Shown piece by piece: positions 1 to 7,798 of a DNA stretch of 64,000 nt. The DNA is taken from NCBI GenBank assembly GCA_019685555.1, contig JABFQN010000002.1, forward strand, positions 62,001 through 126,000. The letters are read 5' to 3'. Positions within the stretch are counted from its first letter, which is position 1. Each line of letters opens with the position of its first letter. This stretch comes from Candidatus Bathyarchaeota archaeon A05DMB-3. Lineage in GTDB: Archaea; Thermoproteota; Bathyarchaeia; Bathyarchaeales; Bathycorpusculaceae. The notes beneath the pieces were generated by a model that did no database searches, was not told the origin of the DNA, and was given only the letters and a program-made list of their open reading frames with translations. The position numbers and the translations under genes were made by a program.

Positions 1-163
1 TCCCCATTCATTCTTCTGCTTTTCCTTTACAATTTTGGTTATTGAAGGATGTTGCCGTGCAAGTTAATAAGTGTTAAGCGTAAGCCTCCCAGCATAAAAT
101 ATCCCATGTCATAATAAAACCTTAAAAGTCATCCACAAATAGAGTTGAAGGGGGACGACCTAA

Positions 164-676
164 ACGGGTTACATTTACCTTTACACTGGAACAGGCGGTG
201 GAAAAACAACTAACGCTTTAGGTTTAGCTCTGCGTTCTGTTGGGCATAAACGCAAAGTCATAATAATCCAGTTTCTTAAATGGTGGAAAAACACCGGCGA
301 ATACAAAATCCGAAAGCTATTGGCACCTCACTATGAAATCTATCAGTTCGGTAGAAAAGGTTGGCATGGACTCAGCAATTTAGGCGAAGAAGACAAGAAA
401 CTGGCAGAAAAAGCGCTAATTTTTGCAGAGAAAGTGGTTAGAGAAAAAAAGCCGCACTTGCTGGTTTTAGACGAAATCAACCTAGCCCTACACTGCAAAC
501 TGTTAGACATAAAAGAAGTCTTACAATTTTTAGACAAAATTCCAAGAAAAACAGACGTTGTTTTAACTGGAAGATTTGCACCTAAAGAGCTCATTGAAAG
601 GGCTGATTTCGTAAACGAAATAGTTGACGTTAAGCATCCGGAAGAAACAGTTACGACAAAAGGAATACAATACTAA
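164..676 (+). CDS. cobA: Cob(I)alamin adenosyltransferase, CobA/BtuR type, apparent ACG start
   Basis: Transfers the 5'-deoxyadenosyl group from ATP to cob(I)alamin in adenosylcobalamin synthesis or salvage. The P-loop reads GTGGGKTT close to the N-terminus, and the later VLDEIN and LTGR motifs are typical of the CobA/CobO family. The product is about 170 aa, normal for archaeal members. An in-frame TAA ends at 163 and no ATG, GTG or TTG lies between it and the P-loop, while the codon right after it is ACG followed by GYIYLYTG, which is how the family begins if ACG is read as Met. A purine-rich GAAGGGGGA sits 8 bases upstream. A TTG at 320 would delete the P-loop. Its 3' end overlaps convergent rps6e by 4 nt. 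Function is confident; the start is inferred. Confidence 0.88.
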   Translation, partial: TGYIYLYTGTGGGKTTNALGLALRSVGHKRKVIIIQFLKWWKNTGEYKIRKLLAPHYEIYQFGRKGWHGLSNLGEEDKKLAEKALIFAEKVVREKKPHLLVLDEINLALHCKLLDIKEVLQFLDKIPRKTDVVLTGRFAPKELIERADFVNEIVDVKHPEETVTTKGIQY

Positions 677-1044
677 CTTTCAGCCCTTTTTCCCTTTAGT
701 TTCTCGACAATCTTTACGTTAATCTGGACAATTTCATCTGTTATAACGTTTCCACGAACCTTCTTTCGCCTTCTTTCCCCTTTCTTCTGCGGGTTAAACC
801 CCACTCCACCGCTTAATACAACGCTCCTGCGCACTCCTCCATGGACATTAGGTCGCATGGGAAAACCATCCTTATCAGAACCACCAGTTATCTGTACTTT
901 AAATCCAGACAAGCCAAGAATCGCCCCGTCAATCACGTCGCCTATCTTTTTACCAATCAAGGGAGCTGCCCGCGCATCTTCCAACTCAACAGTTTTTGAA
1001 GTTCCATCTTCGGAATCAGATACTATAACCTTGAACTTAGCCAT
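673..1044 (-). CDS. rps6e: Small ribosomal subunit protein eS6
   Basis: Archaeal/eukaryotic-type ribosomal protein S6e of the 30S subunit. The protein begins MAKFKVIVSD and contains the conserved GGSDKDGFPMRP segment and the GERRRKKVRGN basic stretch characteristic of the family. Length (123 aa) matches the archaeal proteins. I chose the Met before AKFKV rather than a start 24 bases upstream, because homologues begin there and the extra residues MPWRVPSQ are not conserved. It converges with the cobalamin adenosyltransferase gene, sharing 4 nt at the 3' ends. Confidence 0.95.
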   Translation of the reverse strand: MAKFKVIVSDSEDGTSKTVELEDARAAPLIGKKIGDVIDGAILGLSGFKVQITGGSDKDGFPMRPNVHGGVRRSVVLSGGVGFNPQKKGERRRKKVRGNVITDEIVQINVKIVEKLKGKRAES

Positions 1045-1289
1045 TTGACTCGGTACTCTCCAAGGCAAATATGAAAGTAGTTTAACATCTAACTATTAAG
1101 GGTTATGAAGCCCTCCGCCTGCTTGCGTTTTGTCAGCGGACGCATTTGTTGTTAAAAAGCTAAAGGAAAATGTCGAAATATGAGGGAGTTCAAAAGACTT
1201 AGCATGCTATAATTGGTGGCTAACCCTCTGTCGCTTTGTAAATATGGCGTCGAACGGAAAATTTGGTGGTAAAGTTTTAATTTTACATT

Positions 1290-2495
1290 TTGTTGGTTTT
1301 TCCGCTTATGTGGAGGTTAGGTTTCCTATTCCATGAAATGGCGTTTGGCTTACTTTCAATTTTCCTTCCTCTTTATATTATAACCCTCAATGGATCATTG
1401 CTTGACTTAGGCATAATAACTTCGACTGCCTTGTTTTTGACTATTCCTGCATCCTTCTTTTGGGGCTATATGTGCGATAAAACAAGACGTTATAAGCGTT
1501 ACATCCTAATTTCATTTCTATCTTCATCTATAATCCTTTGTTTAACCGCTTTTTCAACAAGCATAAGCTTGCTGATAATCCTCTATGCAATTATGGCTGT
1601 TTTCCATGTTGCCCATGAACCTCCCAAAAACGTGTTGATAGCCGAACTTTACTCGAGGGATAAATGGGAAAAATCATTCGCCCTTTATGAAGGGTTGACG
1701 GAGCTAGGATGGCTTATTGGCCTACTAATAGGAACTTTTGTATCGTTTGCCGGCTTTGATGCAAAAGCAACCTTGCTGACCTGCTGCACCTTAAACTTTT
1801 TAGCATTTATCCATTCAGCAATTTTCCTTACAGATCCCCTTTTGGTGTTTGAAAGGGGTTTAGTCAACATAGAAAAAAGCGTAGAGTTCACTTATAAAGG
1901 TGTGACATTAGCCTCAAAGGCTCTGGACGGATTTCCCATTTACGAAGACCTTAAAACGGAAAACCTTTATGCTTTCTGCTGCGGTTTAGTATTCTTCTCG
2001 TTTGCTACAAGCACTTTGTTCACGCCTTTGCCCATTTTCTTCTCTAAAAACCTCTCTTTGTCAGCGAGTATGGTTTTCGCCGTGTACATTTTAAATTCAA
2101 GTGCGGGTGTTGTTGGATATTTTACAGCGACCAACAAACAATACACGCAAGAGAAACGAACAAGTTTACTAAAAATAGTCTTATTTCGAAGTATCTTAAC
2201 CTTTCTGCTAGCCTCTTTCACGATAATAGGAATTTACACATCAATGTTGGCTGCATTGATTTTAGCACTCATGGGTTTTGCATACGCCTTATACCATGTT
2301 CGCGTTTTATCCCTGTCCATGGAGCTAATTCCTGCTGGAAAAGCCGGATTGTTCGATGTTCTTGTCAGTTTAGGTAGTGCCGGAGGCGCTTTTCTAGGTC
2401 CTTTTCTAGCTCAAACTTATGATTTTGTATGTGTGTTCCTTTTGGCGGGAGCAATTTTCTTTCTTGCCTATGTGACTTTTCGAATATTCTCTTGA
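1290..2495 (+). CDS. Major facilitator superfamily transporter
   Basis: Integral membrane protein of about 400 aa with roughly twelve hydrophobic segments. The loop after segment 2 has the MFS-type pattern GYMCDKTRRYKR, equivalent to the GxxxDRxGRR signature between TM2 and TM3. A longer polar stretch near the middle (about residues 180-225) separates two six-helix halves. The substrate cannot be told from sequence. The first possible start is TTG at 1290; the ATG at 1308 (MWRLGFL) is equally possible. It stands alone, upstream of a convergent C1-metabolism gene, so context does not point to a cargo. Confidence 0.8.
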   Translation: MLVFPLMWRLGFLFHEMAFGLLSIFLPLYIITLNGSLLDLGIITSTALFLTIPASFFWGYMCDKTRRYKRYILISFLSSSIILCLTAFSTSISLLIILYAIMAVFHVAHEPPKNVLIAELYSRDKWEKSFALYEGLTELGWLIGLLIGTFVSFAGFDAKATLLTCCTLNFLAFIHSAIFLTDPLLVFERGLVNIEKSVEFTYKGVTLASKALDGFPIYEDLKTENLYAFCCGLVFFSFATSTLFTPLPIFFSKNLSLSASMVFAVYILNSSAGVVGYFTATNKQYTQEKRTSLLKIVLFRSILTFLLASFTIIGIYTSMLAALILALMGFAYALYHVRVLSLSMELIPAGKAGLFDVLVSLGSAGGAFLGPFLAQTYDFVCVFLLAGAIFFLAYVTFRIFS

Positions 2496-2558
2496 GGGTT
2501 TAAATGGTTTTGATAGTAAACGTTAATATGTGAAGCTCACAGCTTGCATGATCCTGGT

Positions 2559-4016
2559 TTATTCTACGTGGACTCTGTATACGTCTATGTCTTCCCGCAT
2601 TTCCGGCGTCAACTCGAGGAATTCTCTTACTGAACGCTCAATATCCCTAGACTGCGTCACATAACGCCCAACAACAATTATATCCGCCCCTTTTTCCAAG
2701 GCTTCCTTTGCTGTTTCTGGAACTATCCCGCCTGCTACAGCTATGAGAAATTTTTTGTCTTTAAAGGCTTGCCTAAGCTCTTGAATTAGCTCCAAGCCTA
2801 TAGTTCTTCCAGTTTCCTCATCGATTCCTCTATGAATTACAATGATATCTGGAAAATCTCTAAGTGTTTTAAGCTTCTTAACAGGGTCTTCGACGTTAAG
2901 CATGTCTACTGCAGCGTATATTCCAAGCCTTTTCGCCTCGTAAATGAAAGCATTAAGGGTTTCTTGTGGCGCCAACCCAGCAGCTATGACGCCGTCAGCT
3001 GTTTCCTCGTAAGCAACATCCACCTCAACTTTTCCAACATCAAGGGTTTTCAAATCTGCCATGAAAAATATGTCCCTAGACACTTCGCGGAGCTCGCTTA
3101 TCGCCTTTGTCCCGTAACGTTTTATGAGGGGCGTTCCAGCCTCCAGTATTATTCTGTCGCTCCTCGGAATCTGCATTATAATCTTCTTAGTTCTCTCCAA
3201 GTCAGGTATGTCAAGGGAAATCTGTAGGTATGGCGGCCTCCAGAGGCGAGGCACCTTATAGCCCAACATTGGATGCTTAGCCCTATCCTTGTCGTAGAAA
3301 ACCTTCTCCAGCGAAGGATATCTCGCCATTGCCCTTTTTAGGGCTAACTTTGTTGCACTGTAATTGTAATGATATATTTTTCGGGAATCACTCGCCTTTG
3401 GATGAACGAAAACGCTACAAACCACAACCCAATCGTCAACCTTATCCTTCGGAATCACGCCTTCTTCAACAGCATCTGCAATTGCTTTAGCAACAGCAGC
3501 CTGCGCCGGACCAAAAACCTTGCCTGCATCCTCCAAATTCTTAACAGTAACCTTGGGCACAAGCAAAGTGTGGGGTTTAGGTGGAAGATTAGGTCTTATG
3601 ACCGCCAAAAGCGGCGTGTGCCCCATAGAAAGATGAGCTAAACCATTGGCAAAAGCCTCTCCTACAGGGCCATCTTTGTCACCTATAAGGAGGTCTATAT
3701 GGGCAACTTCGTTACCTTCTCCGACAAATGCCTCACCAATAAGATACGTATATCCCCCAGAAGGCTGCCGAGCCCCCGACACTTCAACAGCAGAAACAGC
3801 CCTAACAGCCTCTTCAAAGTCGACATTAAACTCCCTAAGCCAAGAATACAACGTATCCCTATGAACCCCCAATATTTTAGCCGTACCAGAAATAGTTGGC
3901 TTCGCCGACCTACCCGACAAAAGACTTCGAGCCTCAGCCTCTTTTCTAGCAGCATCCGACAATATTCTGACGAATTCTTCCTTCGTTTCAGGTTTTTTCA
4001 CATCTCTTTCCGACAT
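2559..4016 (-). CDS. HTH domain fused to bifunctional Fae-Hps (formaldehyde-activating enzyme / hexulose-6-phosphate synthase)
   Basis: Three parts are visible. Residues ~1-95 carry a Fis-like helix-turn-helix (ISGTAKILGVHRDTLYSWLREF, about 42-63). Residues ~97-255 are Fae (GEAFVGEGNEVAHIDLLIG, then GHTPLLAVI and the NLPPKPHTLLVPKV segment), which condenses formaldehyde with tetrahydromethanopterin. Residues ~265-485 are 3-hexulose-6-phosphate synthase (LEAGTPLIKRYG, FMADLKTLD, VVGRYVTQSRD), linking ribulose-5-phosphate and formaldehyde, in archaea mainly used to make pentose phosphates. The Fae-Hps fusion is a known archaeal architecture; normal Fae starts near residue 90 here, so the HTH is an addition. 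Reading is uninterrupted from the ATG. Autoregulation is inferred from the HTH and from repeats upstream. Confidence 0.93.
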   Translation of the reverse strand: MSERDVKKPETKEEFVRILSDAARKEAEARSLLSGRSAKPTISGTAKILGVHRDTLYSWLREFNVDFEEAVRAVSAVEVSGARQPSGGYTYLIGEAFVGEGNEVAHIDLLIGDKDGPVGEAFANGLAHLSMGHTPLLAVIRPNLPPKPHTLLVPKVTVKNLEDAGKVFGPAQAAVAKAIADAVEEGVIPKDKVDDWVVVCSVFVHPKASDSRKIYHYNYSATKLALKRAMARYPSLEKVFYDKDRAKHPMLGYKVPRLWRPPYLQISLDIPDLERTKKIIMQIPRSDRIILEAGTPLIKRYGTKAISELREVSRDIFFMADLKTLDVGKVEVDVAYEETADGVIAAGLAPQETLNAFIYEAKRLGIYAAVDMLNVEDPVKKLKTLRDFPDIIVIHRGIDEETGRTIGLELIQELRQAFKDKKFLIAVAGGIVPETAKEALEKGADIIVVGRYVTQSRDIERSVREFLELTPEMREDIDVYRVHVE

Positions 4017-4050
4017 TCACCAGCACTTGAGAGAGTATCTGTTCAAAGAC

Positions 4051-4060
4051 TTATTTAAAT
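4051..4060 (-). promoter_or_regulatory. TATA box of the HTH-Fae-Hps gene
   Basis: On the reverse strand this reads ATTTAAATAA, a good archaeal TATA element centred about 40 bases upstream of the ATG at 4016. That places the expected transcription start about 14 bases before the start codon. The bases just upstream, where the TFB recognition element sits, are part of an 11-bp direct repeat described separately. Confidence 0.55.
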
Positions 4061-4157
4061 TTGTCGGATAAAATTTCCAAGAAGTTGCCAAAACACGTAG
4101 AGTTTTCGGCAAATCGCATGTTTCAGCGCATAACATGTGTATGTTTTTTGTCGGATA
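4060..4157. repeat. Pair of 11-bp direct repeats, candidate operator of the HTH-Fae-Hps gene
   Basis: TTTGTCGGATA occurs at 4060-4070 and again at 4147-4157, 87 bases apart, inside a 171-base intergenic region. The proximal copy abuts the TATA box and covers the expected BRE position of the HTH-Fae-Hps promoter. Binding by the HTH domain is inference only. Confidence 0.4.
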
Positions 4158-4187
4158 GCGCCTAGCAGTGCAGGAATGAGTTTGCAT

Positions 4188-4592
4188 TTATTTTTCAGCT
4201 ATTAATGGATGAACCAACTGATTACAGTAGGGACAATGAACCAGTGCTTTGTCTCCCACAGCCCTCCACTTCTTTTTGCAGAAGGGGCATTGATACCAAA
4301 CAGTTTTTCCAGGCACAACAAGCCATTGGCGACTCAGAAGCCATAATACCACTCCTGAAACTAGCATAACGTCTCCTAGAATAACAAGGTATATGAGTCT
4401 GAACTCAAACGCTTGGCTGATGGTTATTTTCTCTGTCCAAAGAAGCGATAAAAATGTTGAAAAAGGGTCTGTGCTTGAAGAAATTTGGGGGTAGGTTTTC
4501 AACAAAGTTCCTAAAAGTGCAATTATCCCTATTAGGCAGAGCGTTAAGCTAAGCGCATACACTGACTTTTGTTTGCGAAGAACTCTCCTCAT
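4188..4592 (-). CDS. Two-helix membrane protein with C-terminal zinc ribbon
   Basis: Unrecognised 134-aa protein. A basic N-terminus (MRRVLRKQK) leads into a hydrophobic helix at about residues 12-32, followed by a polar loop and a second helix at about 62-85. The last 40 residues hold two Cys pairs, CPFCKKKW and CPYCNQLVHP, forming a likely zinc ribbon. By the positive-inside rule both termini would be cytoplasmic. It lies 17 bases downstream of the coiled-coil gene on the same strand and may be cotranscribed with it. No function can be assigned. Confidence 0.65.
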   Translation of the reverse strand: MRRVLRKQKSVYALSLTLCLIGIIALLGTLLKTYPQISSSTDPFSTFLSLLWTEKITISQAFEFRLIYLVILGDVMLVSGVVLWLLSRQWLVVPGKTVWYQCPFCKKKWRAVGDKALVHCPYCNQLVHPLIAEK

Positions 4593-4609
4593 TTAAGCTC
4601 CTAACCTTT

Positions 4610-4930
4610 TTATGCTGGCATAGCAGCTTCGGCGATTCTTGTTTCCCATTCAGAATATTGTCTTCGAACTTCGCTTTTGAGAAAATCAATTTCTGAGCGA
4701 AGTCTCCTCTTGGATTCCGGCGCTAAATCCTTAGATTTCGCTATATCTTCCTCCATCTTCAATATTTCTTTTTCCGCATTGTGCTTCATTTCCTTGGTTT
4801 TCTTCAGCAAATCCACCCTAGCCTTTTCAATCTTCTCAAACTGATTCTTTACATCCTTCACTTTTTTAGTCAAATTCTCCTTTATCTTATCCAGTTTCTC
4901 TCTGTACTCCCGCTCAGAAGGGCCTCCCAT
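4610..4930 (-). CDS. Small charged coiled-coil protein
   Basis: Unrecognised 106-aa protein. Nearly its whole length is Lys/Glu-rich with heptad-like spacing (residues ~8-95), predicting one long helix or an antiparallel coiled coil broken around LAPESKRR. No signal peptide, Cys or catalytic motif. It sits just upstream of the zinc-ribbon membrane gene on the same strand and downstream of the tRNA-Glu gene. The ATG is the only sensible start. Confidence 0.6.
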   Translation of the reverse strand: MGGPSEREYREKLDKIKENLTKKVKDVKNQFEKIEKARVDLLKKTKEMKHNAEKEILKMEEDIAKSKDLAPESKRRLRSEIDFLKSEVRRQYSEWETRIAEAAMPA

Positions 4931-5015
4931 CTAACCCACCGTAAATTTGTCTTTCATCGTGATACTTAATAAACTTTATTATCTAACAATCTGTAAACAA
5001 CAAAGTAAAATTTAA

Positions 5016-5090
5016 TGCTCCGGCCGGGATTTGAACCCGGGTCCGCGGCTCGAGAGGCCGCTATACTTGGCCGGACTATACTACCGGAGC
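5016..5090 (-). tRNA. tRNA-Glu (CTC)
   Basis: On the reverse strand a 75-nt cloverleaf is visible: acceptor GCTCCGG pairs with CCGGAGC and is followed by discriminator A. The anticodon arm is GCGGC-CTCTCGA-GCCGC, giving anticodon CTC, and the T arm contains GGTTCAAAT. No CCA is encoded and no intron is present. It is in tandem with tRNA-Gly on the same strand. Confidence 0.95.
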
Positions 5091-5147
5091 CCCGTTATTA
5101 CACCGTAACATTCACAGTCAACTTCTATTAATTTGCTTTCCTCTTAG

Positions 5148-5220
5148 TGCGGCCGCCGGGATTTGAACCCGGGTCGCCGGCTCGGGAGGCCGAAGTCCTA
5201 CCAGGCTAGACTACGGCCGC
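5148..5220 (-). tRNA. tRNA-Gly (CCC)
   Basis: Reverse-strand cloverleaf of 73 nt. Acceptor GCGGCCG pairs with CGGCCGC, the D stem is GTC/GAC, and the anticodon arm TCGGC-CTCCCGA-GCCGG gives anticodon CCC. The T arm contains GGGTTCAAATCCC, discriminator A, no encoded CCA, no intron. Confidence 0.95.
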
Positions 5221-5291
5221 AGCAAAAGGAAGATAGCCCACTTAAACTTTTATCCATTACTCTCCTAGTATTTGTTGAAAGAGGAGTAAAA

Positions 5292-6443
5292 ATGGGAACG
5301 CTTAAGTCTGGCATCTATTTTTTGCAGGGAAGTGAAGCCTGCGCTGAAGCCGCTATTATGGTGGGGTGTCGGTTTTTCGCTGGATACCCCATAACGCCAG
5401 CTACCGAGATTGCAGAGCATATGGCAAAGCGTCTTCCACAAATTGGCGGTATAGCCATCCAGATGGAGGATGAGATAGCCTCTATAGGGGCGGTTATAGG
5501 CGCCAGTTGGGCTGGAGCAAAAGGGATGACTGCGACTTCTGGACCGGGCTTTAGCCTCATGCAGGAAAGTATAGGCTACGCCTTTATGACTGAAACTCCA
5601 TGCGTAATAGTGGATGTGCAGAGGGCTGGGCCAAGCACTGGGCAAGCTACAAAATGTGGGCAAGGCGACGTTATGCAGTCTCGATGGGGGACGCATGGCG
5701 ATTATTCTGCTGTAGTGCTTTCGCCAAACTCTGTGCAGGAAATGTTCGATTTGACCGTAAGAGCTTTCAATCTTGCCGAGAAATATCGCACACCAGTCGT
5801 TTTACTTTCAGATGAAGTAACCGCCCACATGCGCGAGCGAGTTGTAATACCGCCAATAAAAAAAGTGGAAATAATTAACAGAAAAAAGCCTAAGCGCGGC
5901 GACAAAGCCTTTTTTGGCTTGGAAGAGGTTCCCCCAATGCCCTCTGTAGGCGAAGGCTTTAATGTTGCTGTTACCGGGTCAACCCACAATGAGTATGGGA
6001 TACGGTTTACGGCTGACCCGCTTGTGCATAGAAAACTTGTGGAAAGGCTCAACGGAAAAATCCAGAATCATATTGGCGAAATCGCAGATGTGGAAAGCTA
6101 CAAAATCGATGATTGCCAGATAGGAATAGTCTCCTACGGTTGCACATCTAGGGCAATATACGATGTGATTGAGGCGGCTGAAACAAAAGGGGTAAAGGTA
6201 GGCTATGTAAGGCTTAAAACCCTCTGGCCCTTCCCAGACGAAATCATAAAAAAACTTGCAGAAACAGCCAACAAAATAATAGTTCCAGAAATGAACTTGC
6301 GCCAAATATTCTATGAAGTGAAAAGGGCTGCAGAAGGGCAAGCACAGGTTATACCCATGAACAAGATTGGAGGCGGAGAACTAATAACCCCTGAAGAGCT
6401 ACTGGACAAAATTTTAGAGGAGGCTAAGAAAGGAAATGACTGA
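5292..6443 (+). CDS. korA: 2-oxoacid:ferredoxin oxidoreductase alpha subunit (KorA type)
   Basis: Alpha subunit of a thiamine-diphosphate 2-oxoacid:ferredoxin oxidoreductase, best matched to the 2-oxoglutarate enzyme that makes succinyl-CoA, CO2 and reduced ferredoxin. Family hallmarks are GYPITPATEIAEHMA near the N-terminus, the MEDEIASIGAVIGASWAGAK segment and TSGPGFSLM. I start at the ATG preceded by GAGGAG; a longer frame reaching back to 5163 would run through the tRNA-Gly gene. The 383-aa length fits KorA. The 3' end overlaps korB by 8 nt, so translation is probably coupled. Substrate choice (2-oxoglutarate versus another 2-oxoacid) is by family resemblance and the presence of sucCD elsewhere in the window. 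Confidence 0.9.
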   Translation: MGTLKSGIYFLQGSEACAEAAIMVGCRFFAGYPITPATEIAEHMAKRLPQIGGIAIQMEDEIASIGAVIGASWAGAKGMTATSGPGFSLMQESIGYAFMTETPCVIVDVQRAGPSTGQATKCGQGDVMQSRWGTHGDYSAVVLSPNSVQEMFDLTVRAFNLAEKYRTPVVLLSDEVTAHMRERVVIPPIKKVEIINRKKPKRGDKAFFGLEEVPPMPSVGEGFNVAVTGSTHNEYGIRFTADPLVHRKLVERLNGKIQNHIGEIADVESYKIDDCQIGIVSYGCTSRAIYDVIEAAETKGVKVGYVRLKTLWPFPDEIIKKLAETANKIIVPEMNLRQIFYEVKRAAEGQAQVIPMNKIGGGELITPEELLDKILEEAKKGND

Positions 6444-7266
6444 AGCCTTCTCTGTTAAGCAGTACCTTAGGGATTTGAAACTACCATTTTGCCCGGGCTG
6501 CGGAGCGTTCACTGTAATTAACGCTTTTCTAAAGGCTGTTTACGAATCGGGTTATACAGATTTAAGCAAATTCGTTTTCTGCAGTGGAATTGGCTGTTCA
6601 TCATGGATTCCCTCACCATATTTTAAGGCGGATTCCATTCACACCCTCCACGGCAGAAGCATACCAGTAGCGACGGGTGTTAAGCTCATGCGTCCAAACC
6701 TAAATGTCGTTGTCTTCGGCGGAGACGGCGACATAGTTGGAATAGGCCTAAGCCATTTCATACATGCTGCGAGAAGAAACCTAGATGTTCTCGTCATAAT
6801 GGTAAATAACATGATTTACGGAATGACTGGAGGCCAAGTCGCACCAACAACGCCCTTCAAAACAAAAACAACAACAACTCCCTATGGAAGCTTTGAACAC
6901 CCCCTTGACGCAGCAAAACTAGCCGTTACAGCAGGAGCCAACTATGCTGCACGATGGACAACCGCCCACCAAAACGAACTAAAAGAAGCTGTAAAAAAGG
7001 CGCTTGAAATGAAAGGCTTCCGATTTATTGAAGTGGTAAGCCAATGCCCAACAGCCTTTGGAAGAAGAGCAGGCTTTAAAGATGCTGGAGAAATGGTCAG
7101 ATGGTTTAAGGTGAACTCCATAACAATAAAGCAAACGAAAAACCTAAACGAAGAAGATATCGCCAAAAAAATAGTTGTAGGCGAATTCATTCAAAAAAGG
7201 CGTCCGACCCTAATAGAAACAATTTACAACACAATAAAGGAGGCACAAAAAACTGAAGAAAACTGA
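6436..7266 (+). CDS. korB: 2-oxoacid:ferredoxin oxidoreductase beta subunit (KorB type)
   Basis: Thiamine-diphosphate-binding subunit. The FCPGCGAF motif lies near the N-terminus and the ThDP/Mg motif GDGDIVGIG...VNNMIYGMTGGQ is complete at about residues 95-133. Length (276 aa) is typical of the small beta subunit that carries one Fe-S cluster. It starts inside the end of korA and is followed by korC without a real gap. No ferredoxin-like delta subunit is present in the cluster, as in three-subunit Kor enzymes. Confidence 0.92.
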   Translation: MTEAFSVKQYLRDLKLPFCPGCGAFTVINAFLKAVYESGYTDLSKFVFCSGIGCSSWIPSPYFKADSIHTLHGRSIPVATGVKLMRPNLNVVVFGGDGDIVGIGLSHFIHAARRNLDVLVIMVNNMIYGMTGGQVAPTTPFKTKTTTTPYGSFEHPLDAAKLAVTAGANYAARWTTAHQNELKEAVKKALEMKGFRFIEVVSQCPTAFGRRAGFKDAGEMVRWFKVNSITIKQTKNLNEEDIAKKIVVGEFIQKRRPTLIETIYNTIKEAQKTEEN

Positions 7267-7798
7267 AATAAGAATATGCGGACTAGGCGGCCAAGGGGTG
7301 GTCCTAGCTGGCCAAATTTTAGGCAAAGCCGCAGCATACAATGGGAAAAATGTTGTGCAAACCCAAAGTTATGGAGCAGAAGCCAGAGGAACAACAGCAA
7401 AAAGCGAAGTAATAATATCAGAAGACAAAATAGGTTTCCCCATAGTTAGAAAATGCGACATACTGATAGCAATGAGCCAAGAAGCTCTAGAGAAAAACAT
7501 AGAGGACTTAAAGGAAGGCGGTACTCTTCTGATCGACACAAGCATGGTGAAAAATATACCTAAAGCTAACGCAAAAATTTACACAGCTCCAGCTACAGAA
7601 ATTGCAGAAAAAAGTTTTGGACAAAAAATTTATGCAAATATGGTGGTTTTAGGGGCATTGAACAAACTGACTAAAGTGGTTTCGGAAGAGGCTATTGAAA
7701 AGGCAATCAAAGATATATTTCCTGAAATTGTGGCTTTAACAAATTTACAAGCATATAAAAAGGGAAAGGGAACCGTGAAACTCTACCGTAAGAATTGA
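7253..7798 (+). CDS. korC: 2-oxoacid:ferredoxin oxidoreductase gamma subunit (KorC type), apparent CTG start
   Basis: Gamma subunit of the enzyme formed with korA and korB. The defining N-terminal motif GLGGQGVVLAGQILGKAA is present, then GAEARGTTAKSEVIIS, typical of KorC. In frame, a TAA at 7235-7237 is followed by no ATG, GTG or TTG before this motif. The only near-start codon is CTG at 7253, giving MKKTEIRICGLGGQG, preceded by AAAGGAGG with 9 bases spacing. The GTG at 7298 would remove the GLGGQG motif. The gene overlaps the korB end by 14 nt and the convergent wHTH gene by 16 nt. Function is confident; initiation at CTG is inferred. Confidence 0.88.
   Translation: MKKTEIRICGLGGQGVVLAGQILGKAAAYNGKNVVQTQSYGAEARGTTAKSEVIISEDKIGFPIVRKCDILIAMSQEALEKNIEDLKEGGTLLIDTSMVKNIPKANAKIYTAPATEIAEKSFGQKIYANMVVLGALNKLTKVVSEEAIEKAIKDIFPEIVALTNLQAYKKGKGTVKLYRKN

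Noticed and set aside
1-163. Possible start of a reverse-strand gene at the left edge (an ATG near base 9).
   Set aside because: Only two or three codons would be inside the window, so nothing can be supported.
1045-1289. Possible small RNA in the 245-base gap before the MFS gene.
   Set aside because: No box C/D pair, tRNA fold or terminal stem could be found; the only possible signals are weak AT-rich stretches.
5163-5291. An N-terminal extension of korA reaching back to 5163.
   Set aside because: It would be translated from the tRNA-Gly gene; the ATG at 5292 has a good GAGGAG and gives the family N-terminus.
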